DNA of 64,000 nucleotides from Aporrectodea caliginosa (Eukaryota; Annelida; Clitellata; Crassiclitellata; Lumbricidae): contig JACEVL010000340.1 of the NCBI GenBank assembly GCA_020284085.1, forward strand, positions 678,501 to 742,500, given 5' to 3'. The notes below the pieces were generated by a model, which made no database searches, was not told the DNA's origin, and saw nothing but the letters and a program-made list of their open reading frames with translations. This document shows positions 1 to 11,520 of this stretch, one piece after another. The position numbers and the translations under genes are program-made. Numbering within the stretch: position 1 is the stretch's first letter; the number at the start of each line of letters is the position of its first letter.

Positions 1-47
1 TATGATGAAGATGTCGACAACGTTAATGATGAGCTGCGGTCACCTAC

Positions 48-278
48 CCAGTGATAGAGCAGCTTCCATTTCTTCATCTTCGCTGCTATGTTCGGCTTGT
101 ACAGCGTGTCTCCGATGAATCTCGTTATCAGCGGATGTTCCTTAATTACGTGGGCGCGGAGTGGAGTTGTATCCGAGGATACGAGGCCACGACCCTGATA
201 GGAGGGACGAACACGGCCGGACAAACCACTGACCAGGTCATCGCGATCCGGATGAAAGCGACAATTGTACAGTGAAAC
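48..278 (-). CDS. Unit 1 exon 2, NAT16/HISAT-like GNAT acetyltransferase
   Basis: This 231-nt, 77-codon phase-0 exon lies between an acceptor ending TTGCTTCAG and a donor reading TGG|GTAGGT on the minus strand. It encodes the GNAT core around acetyl-CoA motif A, seen as RPSYQGRGL, followed by a helix-like block and the C-terminal motif YKPNIAAKMKKWKLLYHW. The reading frame is open. Its partner exon 3 would lie left of the window and is not visible; exon 1 of this unit (3289-4949) is interrupted by a transposon, so the gene as a whole is probably dead or respliced. The block after motif A (SSDTTPLRAHVIKEHP) groups with unit 2 rather than units 3 and 4. The family assignment rests on overall architecture and motif A, not on a search. 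Confidence 0.7.
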
Positions 279-1285
279 CTGAAGCAAAGAATACAGTAAT
301 TTCTGCTGAAAATGTAGCGCATCAAGGCGCCTGTACAAAAAGTGGCATAGCTGTGTGTGGGTTGTGGGGAGTCCAAGCCCAAGACCCAAATCCTGGCATT
401 CGTGTAGATCCGACGCATTATTTTAGGTGTATCCTAACCAGACTGCTGAGTCTTGAGGATACGAATGGTTTGATACCTTGAAGCAGAGGTCTCCAAACTT
501 CCAAAGTACGGCCCGCGGGCCACATCCGGCCCGCTAAGGCCTTTAATCTTTTTCCCGCGGAACTCTCCTTGAAGAAGCAAACTAAATTTGGGAAAATTGG
601 AAATTTTAACGCCGTTGTACTTGCATATTGCCAAAATCCATGTCGCTGTTTGTAAGGCACTGTGCCTGATATGCAATGACAGGTATTCCCATTGCAGTGC
701 TTAAAGAGTACAATATTCTGAGACATTATGAATCCAAGCATTCATCGCATTACTCACAATTCACTGGACAGGTGCGCACAGAGAAATGCTTTTCTTCGGA
801 GTTTTGGCCTGTGGAGCCTTAGAAAGTCAGCAATGTGGCCACCGCTGGAAAACTTTGGAGACCCCTGCCTTAAAGAATAATTCCTCTGCTGATTTCACGA
901 AGTCCATTTCTGATCTGTTTTATTTCGATATCTATAGGGCTTATTGCGTTTACGACGGGCCTCAGATTCCACATTCTTTAGAGACTTCGCCATATTAACG
1001 CATCTTCAGATCCTTCAATTTTCACCCTAGTATTGACTGTATTGTACCCTGTGGTTAGAAAATTCGCAACAGACATACAGCCCAATTGTGCTCAATTCAA
1101 CATTAAATACTTCAAAAACCTGGGCTTCATCCAGGATTCCACTTTTGAAAGTAGGCCTACCACTCTCCACAGAACTACTAGTAGCTAGGGACTCGCTGTC
1201 CAAAACCCCTCAATGTTCCTCAATGACACGAACCCCTAGCGAAAACACGACCATGTCTGTATCTGCCTGTTCTGCTAAGTCTCTT

Positions 1286-1286
1286 A

Positions 1287-1362
<76 letters not shown>

Positions 1363-1395
1363 TGATGGTTATGATGATGAGGATGGTGAGGATGG

Positions 1396-1441
<46 letters not shown>

Positions 1442-1455
1442 AATAATAATAACTT
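1286..1455. repeat. (GAT)n microsatellite with GAC and AAT variants
   Basis: About 165 bp of GAT triplets with an internal GAC-rich patch, running into AAT triplets at the right end. It creates artificial poly-Asp, poly-Met and poly-Ile reading frames. Confidence 0.95.
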
Positions 1456-1586
1456 GGTCGCATTCAACGGCTGTTTTCCTGCAAACCCTGAAGACGAGGC
1501 CTGACCCTCCAGACAAATTTCCTGCTCCTTATAGCAAATTTTCCTAAATGATTGAGGGATAAATATTGTTATTGATACCTCAAAAT

Positions 1587-1589
1587 AAA

Positions 1590-1633
<44 letters not shown>

Positions 1634-1656
1634 TAACAATAACAATAACAATAATA

Positions 1657-1737
<81 letters not shown>
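1587..1737. repeat. (AAT)n microsatellite
   Basis: About 150 bp of AAT triplets with an AAC-containing middle. It ends directly against a perfect 14-bp hairpin at 1737-1767. Confidence 0.95.
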
Positions 1738-1739
<2 letters not shown>

Positions 1740-1767
1740 GAGGTGCTTTGAGACAAAGCACCTCTTT
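1737..1767. other. Perfect 14-bp inverted repeat
   Basis: The left arm AAAGAGGTGCTTTG (1737-1750) and right arm CAAAGCACCTCTTT (1754-1767) are exact reverse complements with a 3-nt loop. It does not match the metazoan histone stem-loop. It sits between the (AAT)n tract and a SINE fragment. Confidence 0.85.
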
Positions 1768-1925
1768 CAGCGCATTTCTATTTGCACGCAACGATTCAAC
1801 GCCGTGGCCTCTAGGGGCACTTTTGTGGACCTCAGTGGGGACGAGCACCGTTAGATCCAGAATAATTCTTACTCTTCGGATAGTTTCTTAGAGCCTGAGG
1901 GTTCATATCTACCTCGGGCAAAAAA

Positions 1926-2050
1926 ATAATATTTATTCTTTAATGAAGCGCCTGACAAACGCACTGCGCTGTACATGTACATGTTATGACGATTAAACAA
2001 ATCACAATAACACAAGTCACAGAAGACATAAATCAACAAAGTTGCAGCCA
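1926..2050 (-). mobile_element. 3' part of a tRNA-derived SINE
   Basis: Read on the minus strand, 'gtacagcgcagtgcgtttgtcaggcgctt' style sequence followed by 'cattaaagaataaatatt' matches the 3' half of the SINE copies at 16856 and 40639. The tRNA-like head is missing or too diverged to see. Confidence 0.65.
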
Positions 2051-2664
2051 TGCGAGGCGCAAGCTCATTGTACTTTTACTGCCACCTAGGGAATGAAGGC
2101 ATGAGCTAAATCCAAAGGGGCCTTACGGGAATCGAAATGAGTCTGTGAAAACTTCAGGCAAGAGTGTTATCCGTTATACAATCCCCTCCCATGCCATGTC
2201 GTTCTCAGCTAAACACTTGACTTAGCAAATCCATGTCATCATAGGTTTTAGCAAACTGATCTTCTAGATATTTCGGATTTTGGTGCTCCAACGATTCATA
2301 TCTTGTGCACTGGACATCGGCGCCATTAAAGTTTCCTACAATAAGAAATACGACCAGGGCGAATTGTTCGCACTTAGAAAAGGCAAAGCCATGCTTCCAC
2401 AATGGTTAGGCTATCATTCTGTTCATGATGGCTCACTCCTTCGCCAGTGTAAAGACTTCAAGCTAACTATTTCAAATTACCCCCGCGGTAATCTTATATC
2501 AATTTCATATTACCCACGGGGAAACCTGAATCTGATTTCATATTGCCCTGCCCTGTTCACATTAGCCCTCTCTGATTTAGCCAAAATGACAAATTCTTTT
2601 GCTTACCACTAGTGACACGTTTACTGAATAAAACCCGTGAAAGATACAAGATTGGAATCTAGTC

Positions 2665-2870
2665 TAAATAATTTGGTTGAATGGTCGAATGGCAAAATAC
2701 AGGCACGAAGAACAGAAGGATGCGGGTTCGATACCCGCTAGCCCCACAAGGTTGACTCAGCCTTTCACTCTCTAGGGACGATGGTAAATGAGCAGTAGTT
2801 GGACGGATCGGCGCCTAAGAGGCTGGCATACAGTTATAAAATCTACCCTTGTTCAACTTGTTATCATTTG
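2665..2870 (+). mobile_element. tRNA-like SINE candidate, family 2
   Basis: It contains a B-box-like GGGTTCGATACCCGC and a preceding degenerate A-box region, then 'gttgactcagcctttcactct' and 'gacgatggtaaatgagcag' blocks typical of SINE bodies. A paralogous copy lies at 23155-23330 in intron 1 of unit 2, so it predates the unit duplication. Confidence 0.5.
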
Positions 2871-3311
2871 TTCCTACTATCTTATGTAGAGCAATAACTA
2901 CTGCGGTTTGCGATTTTGAATTGAATAAGCGAATAATATTATTAAAAGTCACAGAAATGTGAATTGCATTAAACCACTCATACACTAGTTCAAAGTGCAT
3001 GACATATTACACACCCTAACCCTATCCCTATACCCTAAACCCTTGAAATCGATTTAATCCTAACCCCCTCCCGCCCTCCCGGTAATCTGAGTGCGATTTC
3101 AAGTTACCGGGAGGGGTCAGGTGAATGATGGATAATCTGAAATCGCTACACCGGGGCTGAACTGGAAGCGCTTGTGAGTTACAGCCTCAAGAACCTATAA
3201 TATTTATTTAAATGAATGAATCAACCAATCAATTATTGTTTCAATCATGTAATCGTTCATATGTACCAATCAATGGTGACAATCATACCAGTTTTCCATC
3301 TTCTTCGTGGA

Positions 3312-4667
3312 CAGGGCCGGATTAACAAATGTGGTGGCCCTGTTCGGTAAACCTGTGGGGGCCCCAACCCCACAGAATCACGACAAAAGGACACGTAGAA
3401 CGTTTTATATTCAACTAATCAACATTCGTCTATTATTAATTCGTAGGCTACCTTCTTTCTTTTTCTAAAATATCAGTAGATCTTATTATTATCCAGCCTA
3501 GTGTTAAAGAATACATCTTTTACGGTTTAACAATATTAGAGTGGCTCGTGGTAAAAGAATATTACAATTGCAAGTGTATACCCAGTGATGGGCAAAAGGT
3601 AACTAAAAAGTTGCAAACTTTTAGTTTAACTAAAAAAATTTAGTCAAGGCAGAAGTTTAACTACTAAATTAGTTTAGTATAAACCAAAGTTTAACTAATA
3701 TTTTTTAGTTATTAACTAAAAAATTTAACTAATATTTATTAGTTATTAGCTAGAAAGTTTAAGTAACATAATCAGCAACTATCTTCCGCGATGACTGTCA
3801 TGAGTAGGCTAACTGGTTTTATTACTTGTGCTGGACATCGTGCCATTAAATCCTACAATAAGACTTGACTTGAGTAACTCAAGTCAAAGTGAAAAGGCAT
3901 TGCCATGCACGATTCATCATTGTTTATCATTAATTTAGTAACTTTCTTCATGATTTTCTTGTATAACTGTACTAGGACTATGAGTCTAGTAGGCCTACAC
4001 ATTACATAGTTTGAAAGTGAAATTGTCTGTGAAGCTCTGCATTATTACAGTTTACTTAACCTCTGTCATTGTGGAAATGTTTGTGAAAAGTTTGTTAAAA
4101 AGTTAGGAAAAAAGTTTAACTAAATATTTTTAGTTTAGATAACTTATTTACAAAATCAGTTGCCAACTTTTAGTTAAACTTTTTAATTTTAGTTGAAAAA
4201 AGAGTTATAGTTTAACTAAAAAATAGTTAGTGCCCATCACTGGGAATACCACAATACAGAAAATAAAAGTAGGCCTAATGGGCTTAGGCTAGCAATAGGC
4301 TGGTCTTAACTGATTAGTCACAGTGTTTGCACCCTACATATTGTAACAATTACTAACAGTTAGAGAGTTAAAAGCAACATCAAATTATGGCAGGCTGATT
4401 TGAGATGAATCTGCCTGATAATGGAAACTCAAATAGGGGCCCACACATATGCGAAACTTGTGTATGTGTGTATATTAAAATGAGTAGTTTTGAATAATTT
4501 GTTCTGAGTGTTTTTGCTCATTTTTACTATTAGACTTAACAAATAACAACATCTATAAAATATTATTAAAAAAATTCTTTAGGATGTGTGGGGGCCAATC
4601 AAGTGTGGGGGCCCCTGTTCGTTCATATGTACCGAACAATGTTGACAACATGCCTTGTCCGCCTCTG
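3312..4667. mobile_element. hAT-like insertion in unit 1 exon 1
   Basis: The left end reads CAGGGCCGGATTAAC and is preceded by TTCGTGGA (3304-3311). The same 8 bp recur at 4668-4675, after the right end CCGCCTCTG (inverted: CAGAGGCGG). This fits the 8-bp target duplication of hAT elements. An alternative right end is 4616 ('gggggcccctg'), which would make 4617-4675 a duplicated piece of the exon. No transposase ORF is visible. A second MITE is nested inside at 3583-4242. Confidence 0.65.
3583..4242. mobile_element. Nested hAT-type MITE (CAGTGATGGGCA ends)
   Basis: Twelve-bp inverted ends are perfect: CAGTGATGGGCA at 3583 and its complement ending at 4242. The flanks TGTATACC and GGAATACC match at 6 of 8 positions, as expected for an aged 8-bp target duplication. 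The interior is rich in 'agtttaactaaaa' repeats and has no ORF. Confidence 0.8.
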
Positions 4668-4949
4668 TTCGTGGACGTAAATGACGTGTAGCTTCGAGTG
4701 CATAAACGTGTAGAATAACGCAGGCATATAATCAACACCATTGTAAACGTTGTCGTTGATATCCATTATGGCATTAAGGTCATCGAAAGTGGCACGCCTT
4801 ATCCTGACGTTTTTTCCATCTTTCTTCCTTTCTGCTGTATCTTTTCCAACTAACTCTTTACCTTGTACACCTCTTCCTCTTCTTTCTACGGTTTCTTCCT
4901 CATTCATTTCGAAATGTATGCGTTTGGCCAATCCTAAAGCAAATTTCAT

Positions 4950-5100
4950 GCAATTCTAGCCTACATGCCTATAAATGTGACCTTTATATAACAAACGGTA
5001 TTAGCCTATTTATAACGCACGCATACGAAACAAATACTTGACCTGGACCTGCTGTGTGCAGGCGAGATTTGGACATCGGACCTCGTTGTGAGGTGCTCAT
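4950..5100 (-). promoter_or_regulatory. Promoter-like region of unit 1
   Basis: On the minus strand TATATAAA (complement of 4983-4990) lies 34 bp before the ATG, with a second TATAAA-type box near 5012-5018. A small inverted repeat ACCTC-GTTGT-GAGGT sits at 5080-5094. The same arrangement recurs upstream of units 2 and 4, so the block is conserved among paralogues. Confidence 0.5.
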
Positions 5101-5328
5101 ATAAAGCCTTGGGCGACGTCGTTAATTCAATGTGACACAATTCTTGATCCAGAGACGGTAGGCTATGCGTATCTATGTGTGGGTAAATAATTTATTCATC
5201 ATTGTAGGTATCTATGTCTGCTGAACATATATTTGTGTGTGTGCATGTTTGCATATATTATGTATATTATGTATATAAATTTTGCCGACTGAGTCACTTG
5301 CTTATGAACTGACTAAGTCGCTTATTAT

Positions 5329-6437
5329 AATCGACTGACTTAACGACTTGATATCGACTTCTCGGGCAATCAGGTACGTCTATGAGTTACTTAACAATAA
5401 ATGCATTAACGGCGTGCTGTATAGTCTGTACCGACCGTACCTTCATTTCCGTGGGCATTAGTTGGGACCCATATGACATATGGACTCTAATCGGCTCTAT
5501 ACTGATCCAGTATGGCATAATGGGGAATATGGGTCCTATATGGGCTCCGCTTCAAGTGGGCATGCTACAGCTCATGATACAGGACATACCGTTGATTGTG
5601 AAATGTCAATGTGAATAATTATGTAAGGTGACAGATGCATTTGAGTGTTTCTAAGAGAAGAAATGACCATATCACAGTTAGCATAGTTCGCCAAAATGGG
5701 CCCAAACCCCGGTTTGCTCTCGGAAGCGCAAATGGCGCCTATTTTTTCTGACTTCATCTGTGGTTTTATAGATCTACCGCTGTTTAGCGGCATTGCTGTT
5801 TAAAGACACCAGCATATTTTCAACTCGACGTTTGCATCGAAAGAGACGCCAGTTTCTGTTAAAGAAGTGTGTGACGTCAGGTAACGAGACAGAAAAATCT
5901 GACTGTTGGTGGTAGTAAGTCTAAATATAGATTCCTTGGAAGCAAGTATAGCTAGTAAAGTAAGTAGTACTAGGTAGGCAGTAAGGTAGGCTTAGTAAAT
6001 AAATAACTGCTGATATATTAAGTGAACAAAGTCGATTGCAGTCGATAGCTTAGCGACTGACTCCGTCTTGAGGGCATAACGACTTGCGGCGGCAGCGAAT
6101 GTAGGCAGTTTATATGTATGTATAATTGTATATACGTATGAATGCATGTATGAATGTTGTTTGGACGGATGTATATAGTTTGTATCTTTGTATGTAGGAA
6201 TTGTTTGTAAGTATATATACATCATGTATCTTTAAATTTATACATACACATATGCATAGGAACACTCAAAGTTTGTCAGATAATATTAGAGCGTTGAAAG
6301 TTCGACGTCTTCCACTGTTAGAATCCTTAATTCGGTGACTCTCTTTCCTTTACGTCTCTTCCTAATCCTTCAGAGCCGAGGAACTGAACGATAGGTAGGT
6401 CCAAGTCCATCTTGCAGGGTTTCAGAGTGGGGATATT
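5329..6437. repeat. 1.1-kb duplicated block, left copy
   Basis: From 'tcgactgacttaacgac' to about 5705 this is identical to 7761-8136. After that it stays clearly similar until 'cagagtggggat', where the copies diverge. Unit 2 has only one equivalent (24607-25717). The block may be a true tandem copy or an allelic misjoin at the gap. The 78-aa frame inside is not recognisable as a gene. Confidence 0.8.
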
Positions 6438-6757
6438 TTCCAGTATCTGAAGAATAATGAAACAGGGTATTTTTAATGTCTTTCTTCATGTATTATTTTG
6501 CTAATATTTAACTCTAGGTGATTAAAATTTTGATAAAAATTGAAATATATTTACTGACGTTTTCTTCTTAAGTTGTACTATGTAATTCCTTTGGTCATAT
6601 GCACTTCTGTACATTAATCGAGGACTTGTGTTGGGATAGATAATGGAGCGTCAAGTCAGTGAAAGTTAACTGGACAGAAACTAAGTGACTCAATTACACA
6701 TTAGCCTAAAAATACAACCTGTTGTTTTGTATGAGCATATGAAAAGGAATTTCTTTA

Positions 6758-7184
6758 ATATGTGATGCTAGGGCTCAAAACCCGTCGCTTGTCGCTTCCT
6801 AGATATTGAGCAAGAAGCTGAAATAGGCGAGAGGGGTCGAAAATATAGAATATTCTTCAATTCAGCAGTTGCCTATGAATTTGCCATAATTGGCAAAGAA
6901 GTAATCCGATTTTGATGCCGTTTGCTTTATTTGATGCAGAATATAGCCCGCTATTACTCAGAAAAATTGCAGAATAATCAATTAATAGTTCTGGTGACTG
7001 AAGAAACTTTTATTAGATTTTCTCACTCTATACTAATGAAAGAATCAAACGAGCACAACTTCAGTTAGAAAAAGATATTTTCATTCTGTAAAAAGTATTT
7101 TGAAGCAAATTAATTGTAGAATATGACTGAATAAAAAGGTCAGAAACCGACATGTGATGGGTTTTGACCCCTAGCATCACATAT
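6758..7184. mobile_element. Inverted-repeat element ending at the assembly gap
   Basis: ATATGTGATGCTAGGG at 6758 and its complement ending at 7184 form inverted ends of about 26 bp with one mismatch, continuing as TCAAAACCC. The 427-bp interior is AT-rich with no ORF. The right flank is the N gap, so any target duplication is hidden. Unit 2 lacks the element. Confidence 0.65.
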
Positions 7185-7760
7185 NNNNNNNNNNNNNNNN
7201 NNNNNNNNNNNNNNNNNNNNNNNNNNNNNNNNNNNNNNNNNNNNNNNNNNNNNNNNNNNNNNNNNNNNNNNNNNNNNNNNNNNNNNNNNNNNNNNNNNNN
7301 NNNNNNNNNNNNNNNNNNNNNNNNNNNNNNNNNNNNNNNNNNNNNNNNNNNNNNNNNNNNNNNNNNNNNNNNNNNNNNNNNNNNNNNNNNNNNNNNNNNN
7401 NNNNNNNNNNNNNNNNNNNNNNNNNNNNNNNNNNNNNNNNNNNNNNNNNNNNNNNNNNNNNNNNNNNNNNNNNNNNNNNNNNNNNNNNNNNNNNNNNNNN
7501 NNNNNNNNNNNNNNNNNNNNNNNNNNNNNNNNNNNNNNNNNNNNNNNNNNNNNNNNNNNNNNNNNNNNNNNNNNNNNNNNNNNNNNNNNNNNNNNNNNNN
7601 NNNNNNNNNNNNNNNNNNNNNNNNNNNNNNNNNNNNNNNNNNNNNNNNNNNNNNNNNNNNNNNNNNNNNNNNNNNNNNNNNNNNNNNNNNNNNNNNNNNN
7701 NNNNNNNNNNNNNNNNNNNNNNNNNNNNNNNNNNNNNNNNNNNNNNNNNNNNNNNNNNNN
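7185..7760. other. Assembly gap (576 N)
   Basis: A run of N. Any translated frame across it is meaningless. Confidence 1.
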
Positions 7761-8845
7761 TCGACTGACTTAACGACTTGATATCGACTTCTCGGGCAAT
7801 CAGGTACGTCTATGAGTTACTTAACAATAAATGCATTAACGGCGTGCTGTATAGTCTGTACCGACCGTACCTTCATTTCCGTGGGCATTAGTTGGGACCC
7901 ATATGACATATGGACTCTAATCGGCTCTATACTGATCCAGTATGGCATAATGGGGAATATGGGTCCTATATGGGCTCCGCTTCAAGTGGGCATGCTACAG
8001 CTCATGATACAGGACATACCGTTGATTGTGAAATGTCAATGTGAATAATTATGTAAGGTGACAGATGCATTTGAGTGTTTCTAAGAGAAGAAATGACCAT
8101 ATCACAGTTAGCATAGTTCGCCAAAATGGGCCCAAACACCGGGTTTCTCTCGAAAGCGCAAATGGCCGCCTATTTTCCTAATTTCACAATCATATTATCA
8201 ATTTTCCGGCTTCACCTTTAGTTGTATCGCTGTTTAAAGACACTGAAATCAGCATATTTTCAACGAGACGTTTGTAGGAAGAGACGCCAGTTTCGTTAAA
8301 GACGTGTGTGACGTCAGGTAACGAGACAGAAAAATCTGACTGTTGTTGTAAGTCTAAATATAGATTCCTTGGAAGTAAATGTATAGCTAGTAAAGTAAGT
8401 AGTACTAGGCAGGCAGTAAGGTAGGCCTAGTAAATAAATAACTGCTGATATATTAAGTGAACAAAGTCGATTGCAGTCGATAGCTTAGCGACTGGTTCCG
8501 ACTTGAGGGCATAACGGCAGCGGTGGGCAGTAGGCAGTTTATATGTATTTATTTACGTATTAATGCATGTATGAATGTTGTTTGGACGGATGTATATAGT
8601 TTATGTCTTTGTATGTAGAAATTGTTTGTAAGTATATATACATCATGTATCTTTAAATTTATACATACACATATGCATAGCACACTCAAAGTTTGTCAGA
8701 TAATTTTAGAGCGTTGAAAGTTCGACGTCTTCCACTGTATGAATCCTGTATTCTGTGACTCTCTTTCCTTTACATCTCTTCCTATTCCTTCAGAGCCGAG
8801 GAACTGAACGATAGGTAGGTCCAAGTCCATCTTGCAGGGTTTCAG
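7761..8845. repeat. 1.1-kb duplicated block, right copy
   Basis: It starts exactly at the end of the N run and repeats 5329-6437. The first 370 or so bases are identical, while the rest carries substitutions and small indels. Past the shared part it continues colinear with the unit 2 upstream region (25717 onward), so the right copy is the one that keeps the ancestral order. Confidence 0.8.
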
Positions 8846-8914
8846 AGTGGGGATGTTAGGCCCATTGAAGTTCAAATGGCCGTGCATGTGCGTATTTGGG
8901 GGGGGGGGTTCAAC

Positions 8915-9414
8915 CATGAGGGCGTATTTAGGCGGGGTGTTAAAGGTTCGCCCCCAATAAATAATTGCCAAATTTTTTTAAATCATATTTTTCAACTGCG
9001 AAATTAAATCTTTGGATGACGTTGCTTTTACGTGAAACTTCGAAACTTTTACTTAAAAAACTAAAAAGCACGTATAAATTTTTGATAAAATTGAACTATT
9101 TTCTAGGTTTTATAGTAATTTCAATAAATATCTGATTTGCAAGTATTGTCTGCAGTCAAACTCAAACACGACTCAAACTACATCGTAGCTACGAGTAACA
9201 GCTGGTTCCTAGCAGCACTGAAATAATATATCAATTTTGTTCAGATGACAGCTTAAATTGCTACCATTACAGTGTGGAAATTAAAAAATTGAAAGAGAGA
9301 AGAAATCTTCTAGAGACGATACCAATGAGGCCGCACGCCAGTGCGACGGCCAAACTCAAGACCAAGTCTCCGCCTATGGAAACCCCCAAATTGTTTTCTG
9401 GCTACGCCCCACAG
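8915..9414. mobile_element. Probable old hAT-type insertion
   Basis: This 500-bp stretch is absent from the paralogous site near 25765-25785. Its right end, read inverted, is CTGTGGGGCGTAGCCAG, close to common CAGTGGCGTAGCCAG hAT ends. The left end CATGAGGGCGTATTTAG is weaker. Flanks GGTTCAAC and GGTTCCAA resemble a decayed 8-bp duplication. Confidence 0.5.
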
Positions 9415-11384
9415 GGTTCCAACCCCCAATAAATGTATTGCTGCTATTAAAACTAAAAATGTTTGAAAAATACGACCATGTTCAATGGAAACCTCCCGAA
9501 AACTCCCTCAGTTGTTTCCTGGCGACATGGCCGTGGGTTATTATAGGATAATGATTTTACTGCTTTCCACGAGTGTAGGCCTACATAATGACATTGTTCA
9601 AACATATTTTTTGCAAATGCTTCACCATTCTTTTTCGTCATTGCTCGATCGGAAGGATCTGCTACACTGAAGACCCTTCTCGAGTTTAAATATTGGAACC
9701 CTTATGGAAAAGTCAGTGGAAAAGTAGAGTCTTTATGGACAATGATTCCATAATAAAGCCCGGAATTCTTTCAGTCATTCCGATTGCTACATAGGAAAGT
9801 AATAATTATAGAGCTTTTGAATGATTGCTCAGTATCTAAAGTCACTATTTTACAAGTGGTTATTCATTAAAGCAATCGTATTAGTTTCAGATTTTAGTTT
9901 AGATGTACAATGAAAATAATTCCTATAACAAGCAAAATAGCGTGATACAGTGCTACCATACTTATGCAGCCCTTCGAACCAGTTCTTAGCGTTCTAAATC
10001 TCTTTGCGTTCAAAATCTCTTTGAACAGAGAAGTGAAAAGTTACACTTTCCTAAAGTACAGAATTAAATTACACCGGCCACAGCATTTTTTAAATTGTAA
10101 TTGTAGGCTAATTGTAACCGAACATTTACGTCTTGTATTTAATTAAAATAATTTCAGATTAATGTGAGCTTTAATACGATATTGCCAGGAACATTTTGCA
10201 ATGTAGCTGTAGGAATGTAGTCGCTTTTGTCGTTTTGTCAACAATAAGAAATTCAACTAAGTACTTCTTTCTATTAATCGCAAATTAAATTTCACATCCG
10301 ACGTTGACTTACGGGGAGGTTAAAAACTTTAACGACTATTCGCAATAGTTTCCATGTTGTTCTAGCACGTGCCAACGTAAGATTCTGGAGATGTTTTGAC
10401 GGAGGATGTTAATCGTGGTACCACTGTTAATTTGGAAGGTGACTTTATCTCTGTGTCTGCGTCTAAGTGTCGACTGGTTCCTCGGTTGTGATGTTTTGGT
10501 GATCACAAATAGCGCTGGTGGTTGCCAGAGGCAATGCTGGCGTGTCGTGTTTTTTCATCCGATGAATCGGTTGTCTTTATTCCGTGGATATTGGTTTGTT
10601 TATTGCATCTCACAGTATCAGCAGCTGCAGGACAGCACATTGCAAGATGGTTTCGGTCTTTGCAGCCGGTACATAATATTTGTGCCGAGGCAGTAAGCTG
10701 AAATTCTTCTGAAAGAGTGATTGCGGTTGTAATAATTGCATACTTTTCCTCTGAATTACGTTTTTTTGTTCCCGTGCTGCAGTTTTTGATATCTGATGGA
10801 CGTCTTTGACCTGACTGTCCTGATGGAAACCTAACCCCGTCTGTATAGGTGTAACATACCAGCTATCTGAGACAACAATGACTGCAAGCAAGCATCGTAC
10901 GAAACGCAGCAAAATCCCTAATGAAAACGAAGAATAATTTCCGCAGAAGAAGAAGAAGAAGGAGCAGGAGCAGGAGCATAAAAGGGAGAAGGAGGAGGAG
11001 GAGGAGTCCCTGAAGATTGTTTGCGTTCTGTACAAAGATGCGATCACACAATGCTTTCTCATTCATTGGACCATCCCTATGTTATTATCTACTATTATTG
11101 TGCATAATATTATTTCGTCACAGACAGCTGAGAAACATTTTCAAGCTGTCTTAAGGTGCGCTTTCTGGATCTGTTGCGAAGTTCTTAAAATGTTTTCACA
11201 AGTTGCCAGATGAAAACACACATAGGCCTACATCTACACCTTATAGAGTTAAGACTTGGTTGGTCAACTCAGTTTATATTGTTCTAACGCATTTGTGCAT
11301 TTGTACATTACATTTTGCTAAGGCTTACAGAAGTGTTGCTCAAAGTTGACGAAACATCCTAGAACCGTACCATCAGTTCCCTCC
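9415..11384. other. Upstream region of unit 1, paralogous to unit 2
   Basis: It is colinear with 25786-29090, apart from a composite hAT present only in the unit 2 copy. It includes a purine-rich AAG/GGA tract at about 10945-11010. No gene is recognised here; the predicted Ser/Phe- or Leu-rich frames come from that tract. Confidence 0.6.
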
Positions 11385-11520
11385 AGGGCCGACCTTTTCC
11401 CATTTCTTTTGACCAGTTCCGCCAGGGCCTGAAACCTCTCTTAACCAGTGAAGACACTGGCCCGGGACCGCAGCGCCTCTGATCTTGAGTGGCGCTATAT
11501 AAATACTCCACTATTCAAGA
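11385..11520 (+). mobile_element. CR1-like LINE 3' tail fragment
   Basis: 'ccgggaccgcagcgcctctgatc' followed by 'gagtggcgctatataaatac' is the usual 3' end of the CR1-type LINEs in this window. A paralogous copy is at 29095-29225, so insertion preceded the duplication. Confidence 0.65.

Larger units (their letters stand above)
279..3288 (-). other. Intron 1 of unit 1, repeat-filled
   Basis: The stretch between exon 2 and exon 1 of unit 1 aligns by eye with 22233-23886 and 60521-62774, the same intron in units 2 and 4. Shared landmarks include a 'ccctcaatgttcctcaa' block and 'atttcatattaccc' blocks. It holds the microsatellites and SINE-like pieces listed separately. I see no further coding exon in it. 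Confidence 0.6.
3289..4949 (-). pseudogene. Unit 1 exon 1, split by a hAT-type insertion
   Basis: Translation from ATG at 4949 gives the family leader (MKFALGLAKRIHFEMNEEE) and then the GNAT start VRIRRATFDDLNAIMDI through to HVIYVHE. At that point the frame leaves the family sequence and ends in a stop near 4623. The missing end of the exon (EEDGKL) and its GTATGA donor are found at 3289-3311, on the other side of the inserted block 3312-4667. Sequence 4617-4675 also looks like a diverged copy of the exon end plus intron start (compare 3259-3311), with the donor destroyed. Exon 2 (48-278) is still open. I infer an inactivated copy; rescue by a cryptic splice site cannot be excluded. Confidence 0.75.

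Noticed and set aside
1088..1504. 138-aa ORF with a poly-Asp tract
   Set aside because: It is created by the (GAT)n microsatellite; the flanks have no recognisable coding sequence and the same tract opens other frames as well.
3005..3050. Interstitial telomere-like CCCTAA repeats (also near 62355-62400)
   Set aside because: Only a few degenerate units, present in the same intron of several units; ordinary low-complexity sequence is enough to explain them.
5382..5618. 78-aa ORF found again identically at 7812-8048
   Set aside because: Identity comes from the duplicated block; the equivalent frame in unit 2 (24658-24852) is altered and truncated, so it is not conserved as protein.
7164..7781. 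205-aa ORF
   Set aside because: Nearly all of it is the N gap.
10610..11066. Ser/Phe- and Leu-rich minus-strand ORFs, repeated at 28573-28805
   Set aside because: They depend on a purine-rich low-complexity tract that differs in length between the two paralogous copies.
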